Part shown: in pieces, positions 27,001 through 35,554 of the stretch
Layout: each line of letters opens with the position of its first letter
How positions within the stretch are numbered: the first letter of the stretch is position 1
Assembly (NCBI RefSeq): GCF_008017825.1
Contig: NZ_VRLS01000094.1
Span: forward strand, 89,237 to 153,236
Length of the DNA stretch: 64,000 nucleotides
Direction: 5' to 3'
Source of the DNA: Mesonia sp008017825
GTDB taxonomy: Bacteria > Bacteroidota > Bacteroidia > Flavobacteriales > Flavobacteriaceae
Notes under the pieces: generated by a model
Told to the model about the DNA's origin: nothing
The model's input: the letters and a program-made list of their open reading frames with translations, nothing else
Database searches by the model: none
Program-made: the position numbers and the translations under genes

Positions 27001-27664
27001 AGAGTCTTACGAAGTAGATAATTCATTTAATGATTTTGTAAGTAATTTCTACGATGAAAATAACGACGTCTTCGAAAAACAAATGTACGCAGGAGCAGAA
27101 GTTGGATTCAATTTCAACAACAAAGGAAGCCTTATTGGTTACCCAAGAAGAGGAATGGAACTAGATTTAAAGGCAGGATATAAATCGAGTATAAACGAAG
27201 ATTATGATAACCAGTTTACCTACTTAAACCCAACAGTTTCATTTGTATATCCTATCCATGAAAGTGGAGCAGCAACCGTAGCAACACGTGCGAGCGCCGA
27301 TTTTATATTAGGTGATTTGGGTGAAGATTATGAATTTTATCACGCTGCAAGTGTAGGAGGAAATGAAAGCTTACGCGGATTTAGAAACGATCGTTTTTTA
27401 GGAGAGACATCTTTCTTTCACAGTACAGATTTACGTGTAGGGATTACCAAGTTTAGAACCAATTTTGTTCCTATTAGATTAGGAGTAACTGGAGGTTTTG
27501 ATTATGGTAGAGTTTGGATTGAAGGAGAAGACTCCAATAAAATACATACAAGCTATGGTGGTTCTGTATTCCTTAACGGATTTAATGCATTTACCGCTAA
27601 TGTTGGTTACTATTTAAGTGATGAAGATAATAGGCTTATTTTTACATTAGGATTTAGATTCTAA
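24065..27664 (+). CDS. large outer-membrane protein: degenerate metallophosphoesterase domain, kinase-like middle domain, C-terminal barrel
   Basis: A 1199-residue protein with a signal peptide (cut likely after AFAQ). Residues about 40-330 align in order with Bacteroidota metallophosphoesterases (PGNHEW, AmHHP and GHEHNLQ landmarks), but most metal-ligand positions are changed: ANTG at the first motif, GNI for GDN near residue 80, GKNEW for GNHEW near 120 and GAHKN for GHEHN near 269. Only the HHP near 218 survives. A middle region has GDWDRHQDQWRW (about 577-588) and PIPRDRDQAF (about 601-610), reminiscent of catalytic loops of atypical kinases. From about 850 a surface-antigen-type beta-barrel follows, ending in LIFTLGFRF. 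Single gene with a shared bidirectional terminator downstream. Confidence 0.8.
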   Translation: MRNYFTQIKENPKFLLIFSSILFFFTFSAFAQEKDQEVSKTIYFTANTGLEKESKTDEILSEIVKSSQQDNNAAIVVIGNITREDGYPKNKKDRKKEEDFLTNSLLNPLKNFNGNVIFTPGKNEWNKGGHKNIDDLESFLQDNSKSEFWPNDGCPIERESLSDEVELVMIDSQWYIENWDDYPYLNNKCELKTREQFFAQFKDELKDEQNKTIIVAIHHPVLSANRKGFFGRMGGFSNQAYYNTQMQELVGRLESLASQFEDVIFVSGAHKNLQYLVDDGIPQIISGASGKIEKTRPEEDKGYFASNKNGFAKLIAYKDGNSLVEMYEVQDGKSTLVYTKEITRKKGKLEDFDYHTKDEFGSTYKASIYTEEETDKSNFHEWAWGDHYRDVYSKKIEAPVLFIDTLPNNMKASRAGGGNQSRTLRIANDEGREYNIRELRKSAVRFIQSTIQDHYVVDYMRNTLAEDIVLDFYTTAHPYAPFAVNGLSKNLNIYHANPKVVYVPKQKALGRFNESYGDKLYMLEEHVGDENKDFETFGNSEDIISTSDMLLEIQDNKDAKIDEDEYIKARIFDMLIGDWDRHQDQWRWSKFEEDSKDVYKPIPRDRDQAFPRYDGPIISLLKIGVPALRVMQNYEPTIKNVKWFNSAGYPLDKNFINTSSWEDWKKQALYIQNNLSDEDIDNAFAELPKDTQDETIDQIKKTLKLRRENIVDITKDYFTYFKKFETVIGTNEDNKFLITRKDNGITKIEIEEDDEVIFSNEYDAKETKEIWVYGLNGDDEFKVEGDGNNPIKLKILGGEENDIYDFDRKAKTKVYDYKSKNNTFENVGSKRLTDSYEINNYDPTRRKYSSNVVLPSLGFDPDAGFKVGLSDTFTTYGLARNPFTTQHTLSANYFSATQGFEFNYYGEFAHIFYNWNLGLDAKYTSANYAINFFGVGNGTSYDNDIDKDFNRVPIKQWHVAPSLIYRKNSTMKAYFKPSIESYEVDNSFNDFVSNFYDENNDVFEKQMYAGAEVGFNFNNKGSLIGYPRRGMELDLKAGYKSSINEDYDNQFTYLNPTVSFVYPIHESGAATVATRASADFILGDLGEDYEFYHAASVGGNESLRGFRNDRFLGETSFFHSTDLRVGITKFRTNFVPIRLGVTGGFDYGRVWIEGEDSNKIHTSYGGSVFLNGFNAFTANVGYYLSDEDNRLIFTLGFRF

Positions 27665-27683
27665 CCTATAGATATATGAGTAT

Positions 27684-27718
27684 AAAAAAAGCTTCAGGTT
27701 TTACCTGAAGCTTTTTTT
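27684..27718. terminator. bidirectional terminator between convergent genes
   Basis: Sixteen-base perfect arms (27684-27699 and 27703-27718) with a three-base loop. The A-run on one side and T-run on the other serve both strands. Confidence 0.88.
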
Positions 27719-27725
27719 ATATCTA

Positions 27726-28850
27726 CTAAGATTTCTTTTTCTTCTTTTTTAATTTATTCAACCAAATAATAGTTCCGGTAACGGGCAAACTTGTAGCGAT
27801 TAAACAAGTTATAAAATAAATTATTTTAGAGAAAGAACCATAAATTTCTCCCGTATGTAAGGGTTTAATTACAGATGCTAATTGCACATTTAAAGGCTTT
27901 TCATTGAAGATCTCTTTATGCAGAACCTTTCCTTCTCTGTCTAAAATTAGTTGATCTGAAGTTACTGGAGAAAAATTGTTTGAATTGTACTTTCGAATCT
28001 CTATTATATCATTTGAGGTGGTAGCAAATGTAATTCTTAACTTTCCAGAATAATTTAATTCTTGTGAAGAAATTTCTATTAGTTCTTCTACACTTTTCTC
28101 ATTTTTTGGTATAGATGATTTAAATTTTGGTCCTCCTCCTCTATCAAAAATCTTTGCTCCTATTACATTACTTGCACCTTCTCTATACCAATCAAAAGAC
28201 CAGTTTAAACCTGTTAAAGCCATAATTATTATAAAAATACAGGCATAAAAACCTAAAGTATTGTGTAAATCATGATTAATACGCTTCCAGTTGGCTGAAA
28301 ATTTAATTTTAAACCCAGGTTTAAAGTTCTTCCATTTATATTTTTTTGGAAACCACAAAATAATTCCAGTAACCGAAAGGACTAAAAATATTATAGTAGC
28401 AATACCTACTATAGGTCTTCCTACTGGAACATCCAATAATAACCAACGATGTATTTTAAACAACGTAAAGAAAAACTCATCTAAACTTGTTTTTTTAGGC
28501 AGTAGGGTTTCGCTGGTATATGGATTGACTAGAAAAGTGGTACCGCGGCGATCGTCTGGTGAAGTTTTGATATCAAACTCATAAGGCGCATCTTTTTCTA
28601 CTGGGATGGTTAAACGTTTTACTTCTCCGTTAACTCTTAATTGTTGATTTAACTGTGCGATAGGTTGTACTTCGCTTTCAATAGGGTTTATGGTAAGCTT
28701 TTCTTTAAATACGTCTTTGATTTCGTTTTCAAAAACCAGTAAAGTTCCGCTAAGGCAAACTAAAAAAAGTATAATTCCACTTCCTACTCCCAACCATAAA
28801 TGAACATCATTTATAAACTTTTTAAAAGTATATTTTTTATTGTTTTTCAT
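27726..28850 (-). CDS. PepSY-associated transmembrane (PiuB-like) protein
   Basis: A 374-residue inner-membrane protein with four main hydrophobic segments: residues about 15-40, then the SGTLLVFE motif, about 140-165, about 195-220 and about 340-365. The periplasmic part carries PepSY-type sequence (DQLILDREGKVLHKE). The family is linked with siderophore or iron uptake and ferric reduction, and IHRWLLLDVPVGRP and HDLHNTLG supply conserved histidines that could hold haem. No TonB receptor gene is adjacent. A -7 box lies at 28918-28925. Confidence 0.87.
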   Translation of the reverse strand: MKNNKKYTFKKFINDVHLWLGVGSGIILFLVCLSGTLLVFENEIKDVFKEKLTINPIESEVQPIAQLNQQLRVNGEVKRLTIPVEKDAPYEFDIKTSPDDRRGTTFLVNPYTSETLLPKKTSLDEFFFTLFKIHRWLLLDVPVGRPIVGIATIIFLVLSVTGIILWFPKKYKWKNFKPGFKIKFSANWKRINHDLHNTLGFYACIFIIIMALTGLNWSFDWYREGASNVIGAKIFDRGGGPKFKSSIPKNEKSVEELIEISSQELNYSGKLRITFATTSNDIIEIRKYNSNNFSPVTSDQLILDREGKVLHKEIFNEKPLNVQLASVIKPLHTGEIYGSFSKIIYFITCLIATSLPVTGTIIWLNKLKKKKKKS

Positions 28851-28917
28851 ACCTACCCTATTTAAAGCTGTAAAAAATCACGCTAAATTTTATTTGTTTC
28901 TGAAGTTTTATAGCCTG

Positions 28918-28925
28918 CAAAAATA
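28918..28925 (-). promoter_or_regulatory. -7 promoter box of the PepSY gene
   Basis: The minus strand reads TATTTTTG (TAnnTTTG), 67 bases upstream of the start codon. Confidence 0.45.
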
Positions 28926-29018
28926 TTATAGTATCTATAATAAACAACTATTATTTAGATTAATTTTAAATAGATGCATTAATTAAAAATTGATTTTTAA
29001 AATAAATACTGCTATAAA

Positions 29019-29047
29019 AAAGAGCAACCTTTTAAAAGTTGCTCTTT
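29019..29047 (-). terminator. terminator after aconitase
   Basis: Perfect arms AAAGAGCAAC and GTTGCTCTTT around a short A/T core, 33 bases past the aconitase stop. Confidence 0.7.
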
Positions 29048-29080
29048 CATCTATCTAAAATTGTAAAATATTTATTGGAT

Positions 29081-31867
29081 TTATTCTTCTAGAAATTGGC
29101 GTAAAACGTATTGAAGTATTCCTCCGTGTTTTACATATTCAATTTCTATTTGAGAATCTAACCTGGTGATTACTTTAAATTGAGTTTCTTCACCATTTGT
29201 ATTTGTTGCTATAACACTTAATTCTTTTCCTGGCGTTAATCCGTCTTCAATTCCTACAATATCAAAAGTTTCTTCTCCGCTTAACCCTAAAGATTTAGCA
29301 TCTTCACCTTCTTTAAACTCTAAAGGTAAAACTCCCAAACCTACTAAGTTAGATCGGTGAATTCTTTCGTATGATGCTGCAATGACAGCTTTTACTCCGA
29401 GTAAATCGGTTCCTTTCGCAGCCCAATCTCGAGAAGAACCAGAACCATATTCTGTTCCTGCTAAAACTACCAAAGGAGTTTTACTTTCTTGATATTTCAT
29501 AGCAGCATCATAAACGGTCATTTCCTTGTCTTCGGGATAATAATGCGTATAACCTCCTTGTCTACTAGCTATTTCATTATTTATTCGCACATTAGCAAAA
29601 GTTCCGCGCATCATCACTTCATGATTTCCTCTACGTGAACCGTAAGAGTTAAACATTCCTTTTTCCACTCCTTTAGATTTTAAATATTTCCCAGCCGGAC
29701 TGTCTTCCGCGAAAGCGCCAGCAGGTGAAATATGATCTGTAGTAACCGAATTTCCCAACTTCATAAGAACCCTTGCATTTTTAATGTTTTGCATAGGTTC
29801 GGGGTTTTCATTTATATCTTTGAAGAAAGGTATTTCTTTAATGTAAGTGGAATCTTCTTTCCATTGATAATCCAAGCTTTTGGGTGCTTCTAATTTTTTC
29901 CACTGTTCTTCTCCGTCAAAAATTACTTTGTATTCGTGTTCATAATCTTCTTTATTGGTAGCAGATTCTATAGCTTCTTGAATTTCGCCTTGTGTCGGCC
30001 AAATGTCTTTGAGAAAAACATCTTGCCCATTCGCATCGGTTGCCAAGGGTTCTTCCATTAAATTAATATCTACCCTACCAGCAATAGCATAAGCCACCAC
30101 CAACATTGGAGAAGCTAAAAAGTTCATTTGAATTTTAGGATGAATACGAGCTTCAAAGTTTCTATTTCCGCTTAAGACGGAAGAGACTACCAAGTCACTT
30201 TTATCAATTGCTTTTTCAATATGAGTTGGGAGAGGACCCGAATTTCCTATACACGTAGTACAACCATAGCCTACCACATGAAATTTTAAGGCTTCTAAAT
30301 CTTTTAATAGCCCCGCTCTCTTTAAATAATTAGTAACAACTTTAGAACCTGGTGCTAACGAAGTTTTTACCCAAGGTTTTACATCTATACCTTTTTCTAT
30401 GGCTTTGCGAGCTACTAAACCTGCTCCTAACATTACCGATGGATTTGAGGTGTTGGTACACGATGTAATGGCAGCTACCACAATTGAACCATCACTTAAT
30501 AAATATTCTTCATTTTCTCGCTTAATGCGAACTGATTGTAATTCATTTCGCTCTACTTCTACCTCAACATCTTCCTCTTTTTGTTGTCCTTTTGCACCTT
30601 CTTCATCTTGATGTAACTCTGTTCCGCTACCCCCCTCATCGTACCATAATTCTCTTTTCTCTCTTGGTAAATAATCTCTGCCGTGAACTTCACTAAGTAA
30701 ACTGCTAAATTGATCTTTAAGCTTTTTAACTAATATTTTATCTTGCGGACGTTTTGGTCCTGATACTGAAGGTTCTAAACTTGATAAATCTACCGTTAAT
30801 ACATCTGAATACTCAATATTTTCTTTTCCAGTTCGCCAAAGCAAGTTCTCTTTACAGTAAGTTTCAACCAACTCTAATTGCTTTTCATTTCTGTTGGTTT
30901 TTTCCATATAGCGAATGGTTTGATCATCTATAGGAAAATAAGTTACCGTACAACCAAATTCTGGAGACATATTAGAAATTGTAGCTCTATCAGGAACCGA
31001 AAGGTGATCTAAACCGTCGCCAAAGACTTCAACAAAATCTCCCACTACCCCATAAGATCGTAACTTATTGGTAATTTCTAAAACCATATCGGTGGCTGTA
31101 ATTCCTTCTGGCAGTTTACCTGTCAACTCCAAACCAATCACTTTTGGGGTGGTAAAGTAAATAGGCTGACCTAAAAGTGCAGCTTCTGCTTCTATTCCTC
31201 CAACTCCCCAACCAACAACACCTATACCATTTACCATAGGAGTGTGAGAATCTGTTCCTACCAAACTATCGGGAAATGCCCAACCATCTCTTTCTACCAC
31301 TCCTTTTGCCAAGTATTCTAAGTTTACTTGGTGGCAAATTCCCATTCCTGGAGGAACCACCGTGAAATTTTCAAAAGCATTTTGAGCCCACTTTAATACT
31401 TCGTAACGTTCTTTATTTCTTTTATATTCGTATTCTACATTTTTCTTATAAGCATAGTCCGTACCGAAGAAGTCTACTTGAACCGAATGGTCAATCACTA
31501 AATCTACAGGTACTTTAGGATTAATCTTAGAACCATCTTTACCTTTACGGATAGCTTCAGACCGTATGGCTGCAATATCTACGACGGCAGGAACTCCTGT
31601 AAAGTCTTGCATTAAAACACGAGCTGGCTTATATGGCACTGCATTTTCACTTCCTTTTGGATTCCAGTTAATAAGATTTTTGATATGATCATCATCTACT
31701 AAAAAGCCATCATAATTCCGTAAAGCATTTTCTAATAGAATTTTTATGGAAAAGGGAAGTTTTTCAATTTTGGGAAATTCTTTACTAAGCTTTTCAAGAC
31801 TGATGAAGTTTAGCTCTCCTTTAGAAGTTTTTAATTGTTTTTTTAAGTTTTGGATGGTTTCTTTCAT
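29081..31867 (-). CDS. acnA: aconitate hydratase A (IRP1-like aconitase)
   Basis: A 928-residue aconitase that isomerises citrate to isocitrate in the TCA cycle. Landmarks are HQVNLEYLAKGV, LVGTDSHTPMVNG, the iron-sulfur cluster ligands in ITSCTNTSNPSV and GYGCTTCIGNSGPLP, and the C-terminal swivel domain with GSRRGNHEVMMRGTFAN and GTEYGSGSSRDWAAKG. The order is that of the AcnA/IRP1 group, not AcnB. It is about 35 residues longer than E. coli AcnA, due mainly to a charged insert at roughly residues 407-455 just before the first cluster cysteine. Single gene, divergent from a flavin reductase gene. Confidence 0.95.
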   Translation of the reverse strand: MKETIQNLKKQLKTSKGELNFISLEKLSKEFPKIEKLPFSIKILLENALRNYDGFLVDDDHIKNLINWNPKGSENAVPYKPARVLMQDFTGVPAVVDIAAIRSEAIRKGKDGSKINPKVPVDLVIDHSVQVDFFGTDYAYKKNVEYEYKRNKERYEVLKWAQNAFENFTVVPPGMGICHQVNLEYLAKGVVERDGWAFPDSLVGTDSHTPMVNGIGVVGWGVGGIEAEAALLGQPIYFTTPKVIGLELTGKLPEGITATDMVLEITNKLRSYGVVGDFVEVFGDGLDHLSVPDRATISNMSPEFGCTVTYFPIDDQTIRYMEKTNRNEKQLELVETYCKENLLWRTGKENIEYSDVLTVDLSSLEPSVSGPKRPQDKILVKKLKDQFSSLLSEVHGRDYLPREKRELWYDEGGSGTELHQDEEGAKGQQKEEDVEVEVERNELQSVRIKRENEEYLLSDGSIVVAAITSCTNTSNPSVMLGAGLVARKAIEKGIDVKPWVKTSLAPGSKVVTNYLKRAGLLKDLEALKFHVVGYGCTTCIGNSGPLPTHIEKAIDKSDLVVSSVLSGNRNFEARIHPKIQMNFLASPMLVVAYAIAGRVDINLMEEPLATDANGQDVFLKDIWPTQGEIQEAIESATNKEDYEHEYKVIFDGEEQWKKLEAPKSLDYQWKEDSTYIKEIPFFKDINENPEPMQNIKNARVLMKLGNSVTTDHISPAGAFAEDSPAGKYLKSKGVEKGMFNSYGSRRGNHEVMMRGTFANVRINNEIASRQGGYTHYYPEDKEMTVYDAAMKYQESKTPLVVLAGTEYGSGSSRDWAAKGTDLLGVKAVIAASYERIHRSNLVGLGVLPLEFKEGEDAKSLGLSGEETFDIVGIEDGLTPGKELSVIATNTNGEETQFKVITRLDSQIEIEYVKHGGILQYVLRQFLEE

Positions 31868-31985
31868 AGCAATGTTTAAATTTAATCGGTTTGAAGGAAT
31901 CTTTAAGTTGACTTTTAAATTTACAAATTATTAAAGTCAACAGATTGAGCATTAAGCCTTTTTTAACTTCATTTAAATAATAGTC

Positions 31986-32498
31986 ATGAAAATTTTAGGG
32001 ATTTCGGGATCGGCAAGTTTACAGAGTAGTAATTTTTATTTACTAAAAGCTATACAAGGAGAAATCAAAGACAAACATTCAATGAAAATAATAGAGAATT
32101 TGTCAGAGCTTCCCTTATTTACACCTCAACGTTTGGAGAATGGTGTACCAAAATGTGTTCTTAATTTTAAAAAAGAGCTTATACATAATGATGCTATAAT
32201 TATGAGCACCCCCGAGTATACCCACAATATACCAGCTGTTTTAAAAAATATGATAGAATGGTGCACGCATTCAGGAGAATTTGAAAGTAAAAAAATAATT
32301 GTGATGACATTTACACCGTATGAACCACGTGGAAAATTTGCGATGCAATCTCTACTTAGTTCTTTAAAGGCTATGAAAGCGAACATTATTACTCAGTTTC
32401 CTCTTTATCGAACCGATGTTACTTTTTCAAATAGAGAAATTTCCTTTACGGAAGAATCTAAAACGTTAATTAAAGAAGCGGTAGAGCTATTAGAATAA
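31986..32498 (+). CDS. NADPH-dependent FMN reductase family protein
   Basis: A 170-residue flavodoxin-fold flavoprotein. GISGSASLQSSN at the N-terminus binds the FMN phosphate, and STPEYTHNIPAVLKNMIEW is the family hallmark (PEYxxxxPAxLKNxIDW). Related enzymes (ChrR, azoreductase-like, SsuE-like) reduce quinones, chromate or azo dyes in the cytoplasm. It is transcribed divergently from aconitase across 118 bases that contain a GTTGACTTT/AAAGTCAAC dyad, and it ends at a strong terminator. Confidence 0.9.
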   Translation: MKILGISGSASLQSSNFYLLKAIQGEIKDKHSMKIIENLSELPLFTPQRLENGVPKCVLNFKKELIHNDAIIMSTPEYTHNIPAVLKNMIEWCTHSGEFESKKIIVMTFTPYEPRGKFAMQSLLSSLKAMKANIITQFPLYRTDVTFSNREISFTEESKTLIKEAVELLE

Positions 32499-32530
32499 AA
32501 AAGCTACATAAATTAATATGTAGCTTTTTT
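32497..32530 (+). terminator. terminator after the FMN reductase gene
   Basis: Fourteen-base perfect arms (32497-32510, 32517-32530) overlapping the stop codon by two bases and ending in a T-run. Confidence 0.85.
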
Positions 32531-32574
32531 TAAATATTATTTAAAGGTTTATATTTAATTTCCCTTTAAATAAT

Positions 32575-33957
32575 TTATGAATTTAAGCTCATCATTGCTT
32601 TTGCATTCACAAATTCTTTCATTCCAAAACCTCCATGCTCTCTTCCGTAACCCGAATCTTTTACTCCGCCGAAAGGCATATTGGGTTGTGCTAAACCAAA
32701 AGAGTTAATAAACACCATACCAGTATCAAAATGATTTTTAGCAAGTTCAAATGCTCGAGATTCATCTTTTGTAAAGATTCCTCCACCTAACCCAAATCTA
32801 CTATCGTTAGCTACTTTGAAAGCTTCTTCTTCGTCTTTCACTTTAATTAAAGAAGCTACTGGACCAAATAACTCATCATCATAAGCTGGTTGTCCTGAAG
32901 CAACATTTTCTAAAACAGTAGCTGGATAATAATATCCTTCTTGGTCTGGAATTTCTCCTCCACATGAAATTTTAGCTCCGTTTTCCACACTTTTTTCGAC
33001 TTGATCGTGAAGTTTCTCTCTTAAATCTTTACGAGCCATAGGACCGATTTTTGAATCTTTATCTTTTGGATCTCCTGCTTTGATAGACTTCATTTTCTCT
33101 ACATAAGCATCTCTAAACTCTTCATAAACTTCCTCTACAATAACAAAACGTTTTGCTGCTACACAAGTCTCACCATTGTTATAAATTCTTCCATTTACAC
33201 AGGCTTTAACCGCTGTTTCGATATCGGCATCTTTTAAAACAATATAAGCATCATTAGATCCTAATTCTAAGACTGTTTTTTTCAATTCTGCTCCTGCTTT
33301 CTCTCCAATAACTTTTCCTGCTTCTGGACTTCCTGTTAAAGTAACTCCTCTAACCCTTTTATTTTTAATAACATTATCTGAAGCATCGTGGTCAATTACG
33401 AGAACTTTAAAAAGGTTTTCAGGTAATCCTGCTTCTGCAAATACTTTCTCCAGTAATAATCCTGTTCCAGTAACATTAGCTGCGTGCTTCAGTAGAACTC
33501 CATTACCAGCCATAAGATTAGCAATTGCATAACGCATTACTTGGTATACCGGAAAATTCCAAGGTTGAATTCCGTAAATAACACCTATGGGAGAATACGT
33601 AATAATACCTTTTCCTCCATTGGGAAGTTCTTTTTCTTCATCTTTAAGGTTTTCAGGGCCATTTTCTGCAGTCCAATCACAAATTTGTGCACATAGGTCT
33701 ACTTCTTGCTTACTTTGCTTGAGAAGTTTTCCCATTTCATCGGTCATCAATTGGGTCAATTCCTCTTTATGATTTTGCAGTGATTTTCCTACTTTCTTGA
33801 TATATGAAGCTCTTTCTTCTGGTGATTTCTTTTTCCATTCTAAAAAGGCATGGTGACAACTTTCAATAGCATCCTCCATTTCTTTTGAGGACATATACTC
33901 GTAAGTTTCTAATACCTCTTCGGTTGCTGGATTGGTAGTCTTAAATGAATTTGACAT
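32575..33957 (-). CDS. NAD(P)-dependent aldehyde dehydrogenase, succinate-semialdehyde type
   Basis: A 460-residue class-3-fold aldehyde dehydrogenase. PWNFPVYQVMRYAIANLMAGN and TGSPEAGKVIGEKAG form the cofactor site, ELGSND carries the general base Glu, and NNGETCVAAKRF carries the catalytic Cys. The short length and the PWNFP motif match the 455-460 residue succinate-semialdehyde dehydrogenases common in this family. The exact aldehyde is unproven. A paralogue is found at 39458-40810. Confidence 0.88.
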   Translation of the reverse strand: MSNSFKTTNPATEEVLETYEYMSSKEMEDAIESCHHAFLEWKKKSPEERASYIKKVGKSLQNHKEELTQLMTDEMGKLLKQSKQEVDLCAQICDWTAENGPENLKDEEKELPNGGKGIITYSPIGVIYGIQPWNFPVYQVMRYAIANLMAGNGVLLKHAANVTGTGLLLEKVFAEAGLPENLFKVLVIDHDASDNVIKNKRVRGVTLTGSPEAGKVIGEKAGAELKKTVLELGSNDAYIVLKDADIETAVKACVNGRIYNNGETCVAAKRFVIVEEVYEEFRDAYVEKMKSIKAGDPKDKDSKIGPMARKDLREKLHDQVEKSVENGAKISCGGEIPDQEGYYYPATVLENVASGQPAYDDELFGPVASLIKVKDEEEAFKVANDSRFGLGGGIFTKDESRAFELAKNHFDTGMVFINSFGLAQPNMPFGGVKDSGYGREHGGFGMKEFVNAKAMMSLNS

Positions 33958-34092
33958 AGTTTTTTTATTTTAAAGATAGAAAGAACATTAGCACTTTTTC
34001 CTAATAAAATGTTATTAAACAATTCTTTAAGAGTCTCGCTAAAAATTTTTTTTTCTTGCAAATCCGCGAAAGCACAAACTTTATAAAAACAA

Positions 34093-34129
34093 AAAAGGTC
34101 ATCTAAAACAATATTTTAGATGACCTTTT
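34093..34129 (-). terminator. terminator after capB
   Basis: Sixteen-base perfect arms (34093-34108 and 34114-34129) with a five-base loop, 23 bases past the stop. Confidence 0.87.
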
Positions 34130-34151
34130 ATATATTTGAAAGAAAGTTATT

Positions 34152-35411
34152 TTATTCTCCCATAGCTGCTGCAACTGCGGCAGACATTCTTTTATATGTT
34201 CCATTTTCTAATCTTTCTCTAATCGCACCAAAAGCATCTAAAGTTTCCTCTACATCTTTCAACGTATGAGATGCTGTAGGAATCATCCTTAAAAGAATTA
34301 ATCCTTTAGGAATTACTGGATAAACTACGATTGAGCAAAACACTCCGTGATTCTCTCTTAAATCTTTAACTAAAGCCATAGCTTCAGGAATACTTCCTTT
34401 TAAATAAACTGGAGTTACACAACTTTGCGTGGTACCAATATCAAAACCACGATCTTTAAGACCATTTTGTAATGCGTTTACATTTTCCCAAAGTTTTTCT
34501 TTTAACTCTGGCATGGTTCTCAACATATCCAAACGTTTTAAAGCGCCTTCTACCAATTGCATTTGCAATGACTTGGCAAACATTTGAGACCTTAAATTGT
34601 ATTTTAGGTAATCAATCACTTCTTGATCGGCTGCTATAAAAGCACCTGTACTTGCCATAGATTTAGCAAAGGTCGCAAAGTAAACATCTATATCATCTTG
34701 TACACCTTGCTCCTCTCCTGCTCCCGCACCTGTTTTTCCTAAAGTTCCAAAACCGTGAGCATCATCTACAAACAATCTAAAGTTATATTTCTTTTTAAGC
34801 TCTACAATCTCTTTTAACTTTCCTTGCTCTCCTCGCATTCCAAAAACACCTTCAGAAATCAGAAGAATACCTCCCCCGGTTTGTTCAGCTATCTTTTCGG
34901 CTCTTTGCAGGTTTTTTTCGATACTTGCTACATCGTTATGCTTGTAAGTAAATCTTTTTCCTAAATGCAATCGTACTCCATCAATAATACAAGCGTGTGC
35001 ATCTACATCATAGACAATAACATCATCTTTACCTACTAATGCATCGATAGTAGAAACCATCCCTTGATAACCGAAATTCAATAAATAAGAAGCTTCTTTA
35101 TTTACAAATTCAGCTAACTCATTTTGCAATTGTTCGTGTAAGTGAGTGTGACCACTCATCATACGAGCTCCCATTGGATAAGCCGAACCGTATTTTGCAC
35201 CAGCCTCTGCATCTACCTTTCTTACTTCTGGGTGATTCGCAAGTCCTAAATAATCATTTACACTCCAAGTAATTACTTCTTTTCCTTGAAATTTCATTCG
35301 GTTACTAATTTCTCCTTCTAATTTAGGAAAAACAAAATACCCTTCTGCTTGTTCTGCCCATTTTCCTAATGGTCCTTTGTCTCTATATATTTTATCGAAT
35401 AAATCTTTCAT
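34152..35411 (-). CDS. capB: alpha-oxoamine synthase family enzyme, probable cysteate-C-fatty acyltransferase
   Basis: A 419-residue PLP enzyme of the fold-type I alpha-oxoamine synthase family (serine palmitoyltransferase, KBL, BioF). Visible landmarks are WSVNDYLGLANHPEV, MGARMMSGHTHLHEQL, VDDAHGFGTLGKTGAG and the PLP-lysine region ATFAKSMASTGAF. In gliding Bacteroidota the homologue CapB joins cysteate to a fatty acyl thioester to give dehydrocapnine, the backbone of capnine sulfonolipids. The cysteate-synthase candidate lies directly upstream on the same strand, which favours this role over serine palmitoyl transfer. It has its own -7 box at 35439-35446 and its own terminator. Confidence 0.78.
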   Translation of the reverse strand: MKDLFDKIYRDKGPLGKWAEQAEGYFVFPKLEGEISNRMKFQGKEVITWSVNDYLGLANHPEVRKVDAEAGAKYGSAYPMGARMMSGHTHLHEQLQNELAEFVNKEASYLLNFGYQGMVSTIDALVGKDDVIVYDVDAHACIIDGVRLHLGKRFTYKHNDVASIEKNLQRAEKIAEQTGGGILLISEGVFGMRGEQGKLKEIVELKKKYNFRLFVDDAHGFGTLGKTGAGAGEEQGVQDDIDVYFATFAKSMASTGAFIAADQEVIDYLKYNLRSQMFAKSLQMQLVEGALKRLDMLRTMPELKEKLWENVNALQNGLKDRGFDIGTTQSCVTPVYLKGSIPEAMALVKDLRENHGVFCSIVVYPVIPKGLILLRMIPTASHTLKDVEETLDAFGAIRERLENGTYKRMSAAVAAAMGE

Positions 35412-35438
35412 AAAAAAATTTTAATACAACTTAACGCG

Positions 35439-35446
35439 CAAAAATA
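35439..35446 (-). promoter_or_regulatory. -7 promoter box of capB
   Basis: The minus strand reads TATTTTTG (TAnnTTTG), 27 bases before the start codon. Confidence 0.55.
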
Positions 35447-35510
35447 ATGAATAAAATGTAATGATACAGCTTACTTACATTATTTCAATTCACTAAGTTA
35501 TAAACAAAAC

Positions 35511-35535
35511 AAAAGCATCCTTTTGGGATGCTTTT
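35511..35535 (-). terminator. terminator after capA
   Basis: Perfect arms AAAAGCATCC and GGATGCTTTT with a five-base loop (TTTTG), 19 bases past the capA stop. It separates capA and capB into two transcripts. Confidence 0.82.
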
Positions 35536-35554
35536 ACTTTATAAGGTTATTATA

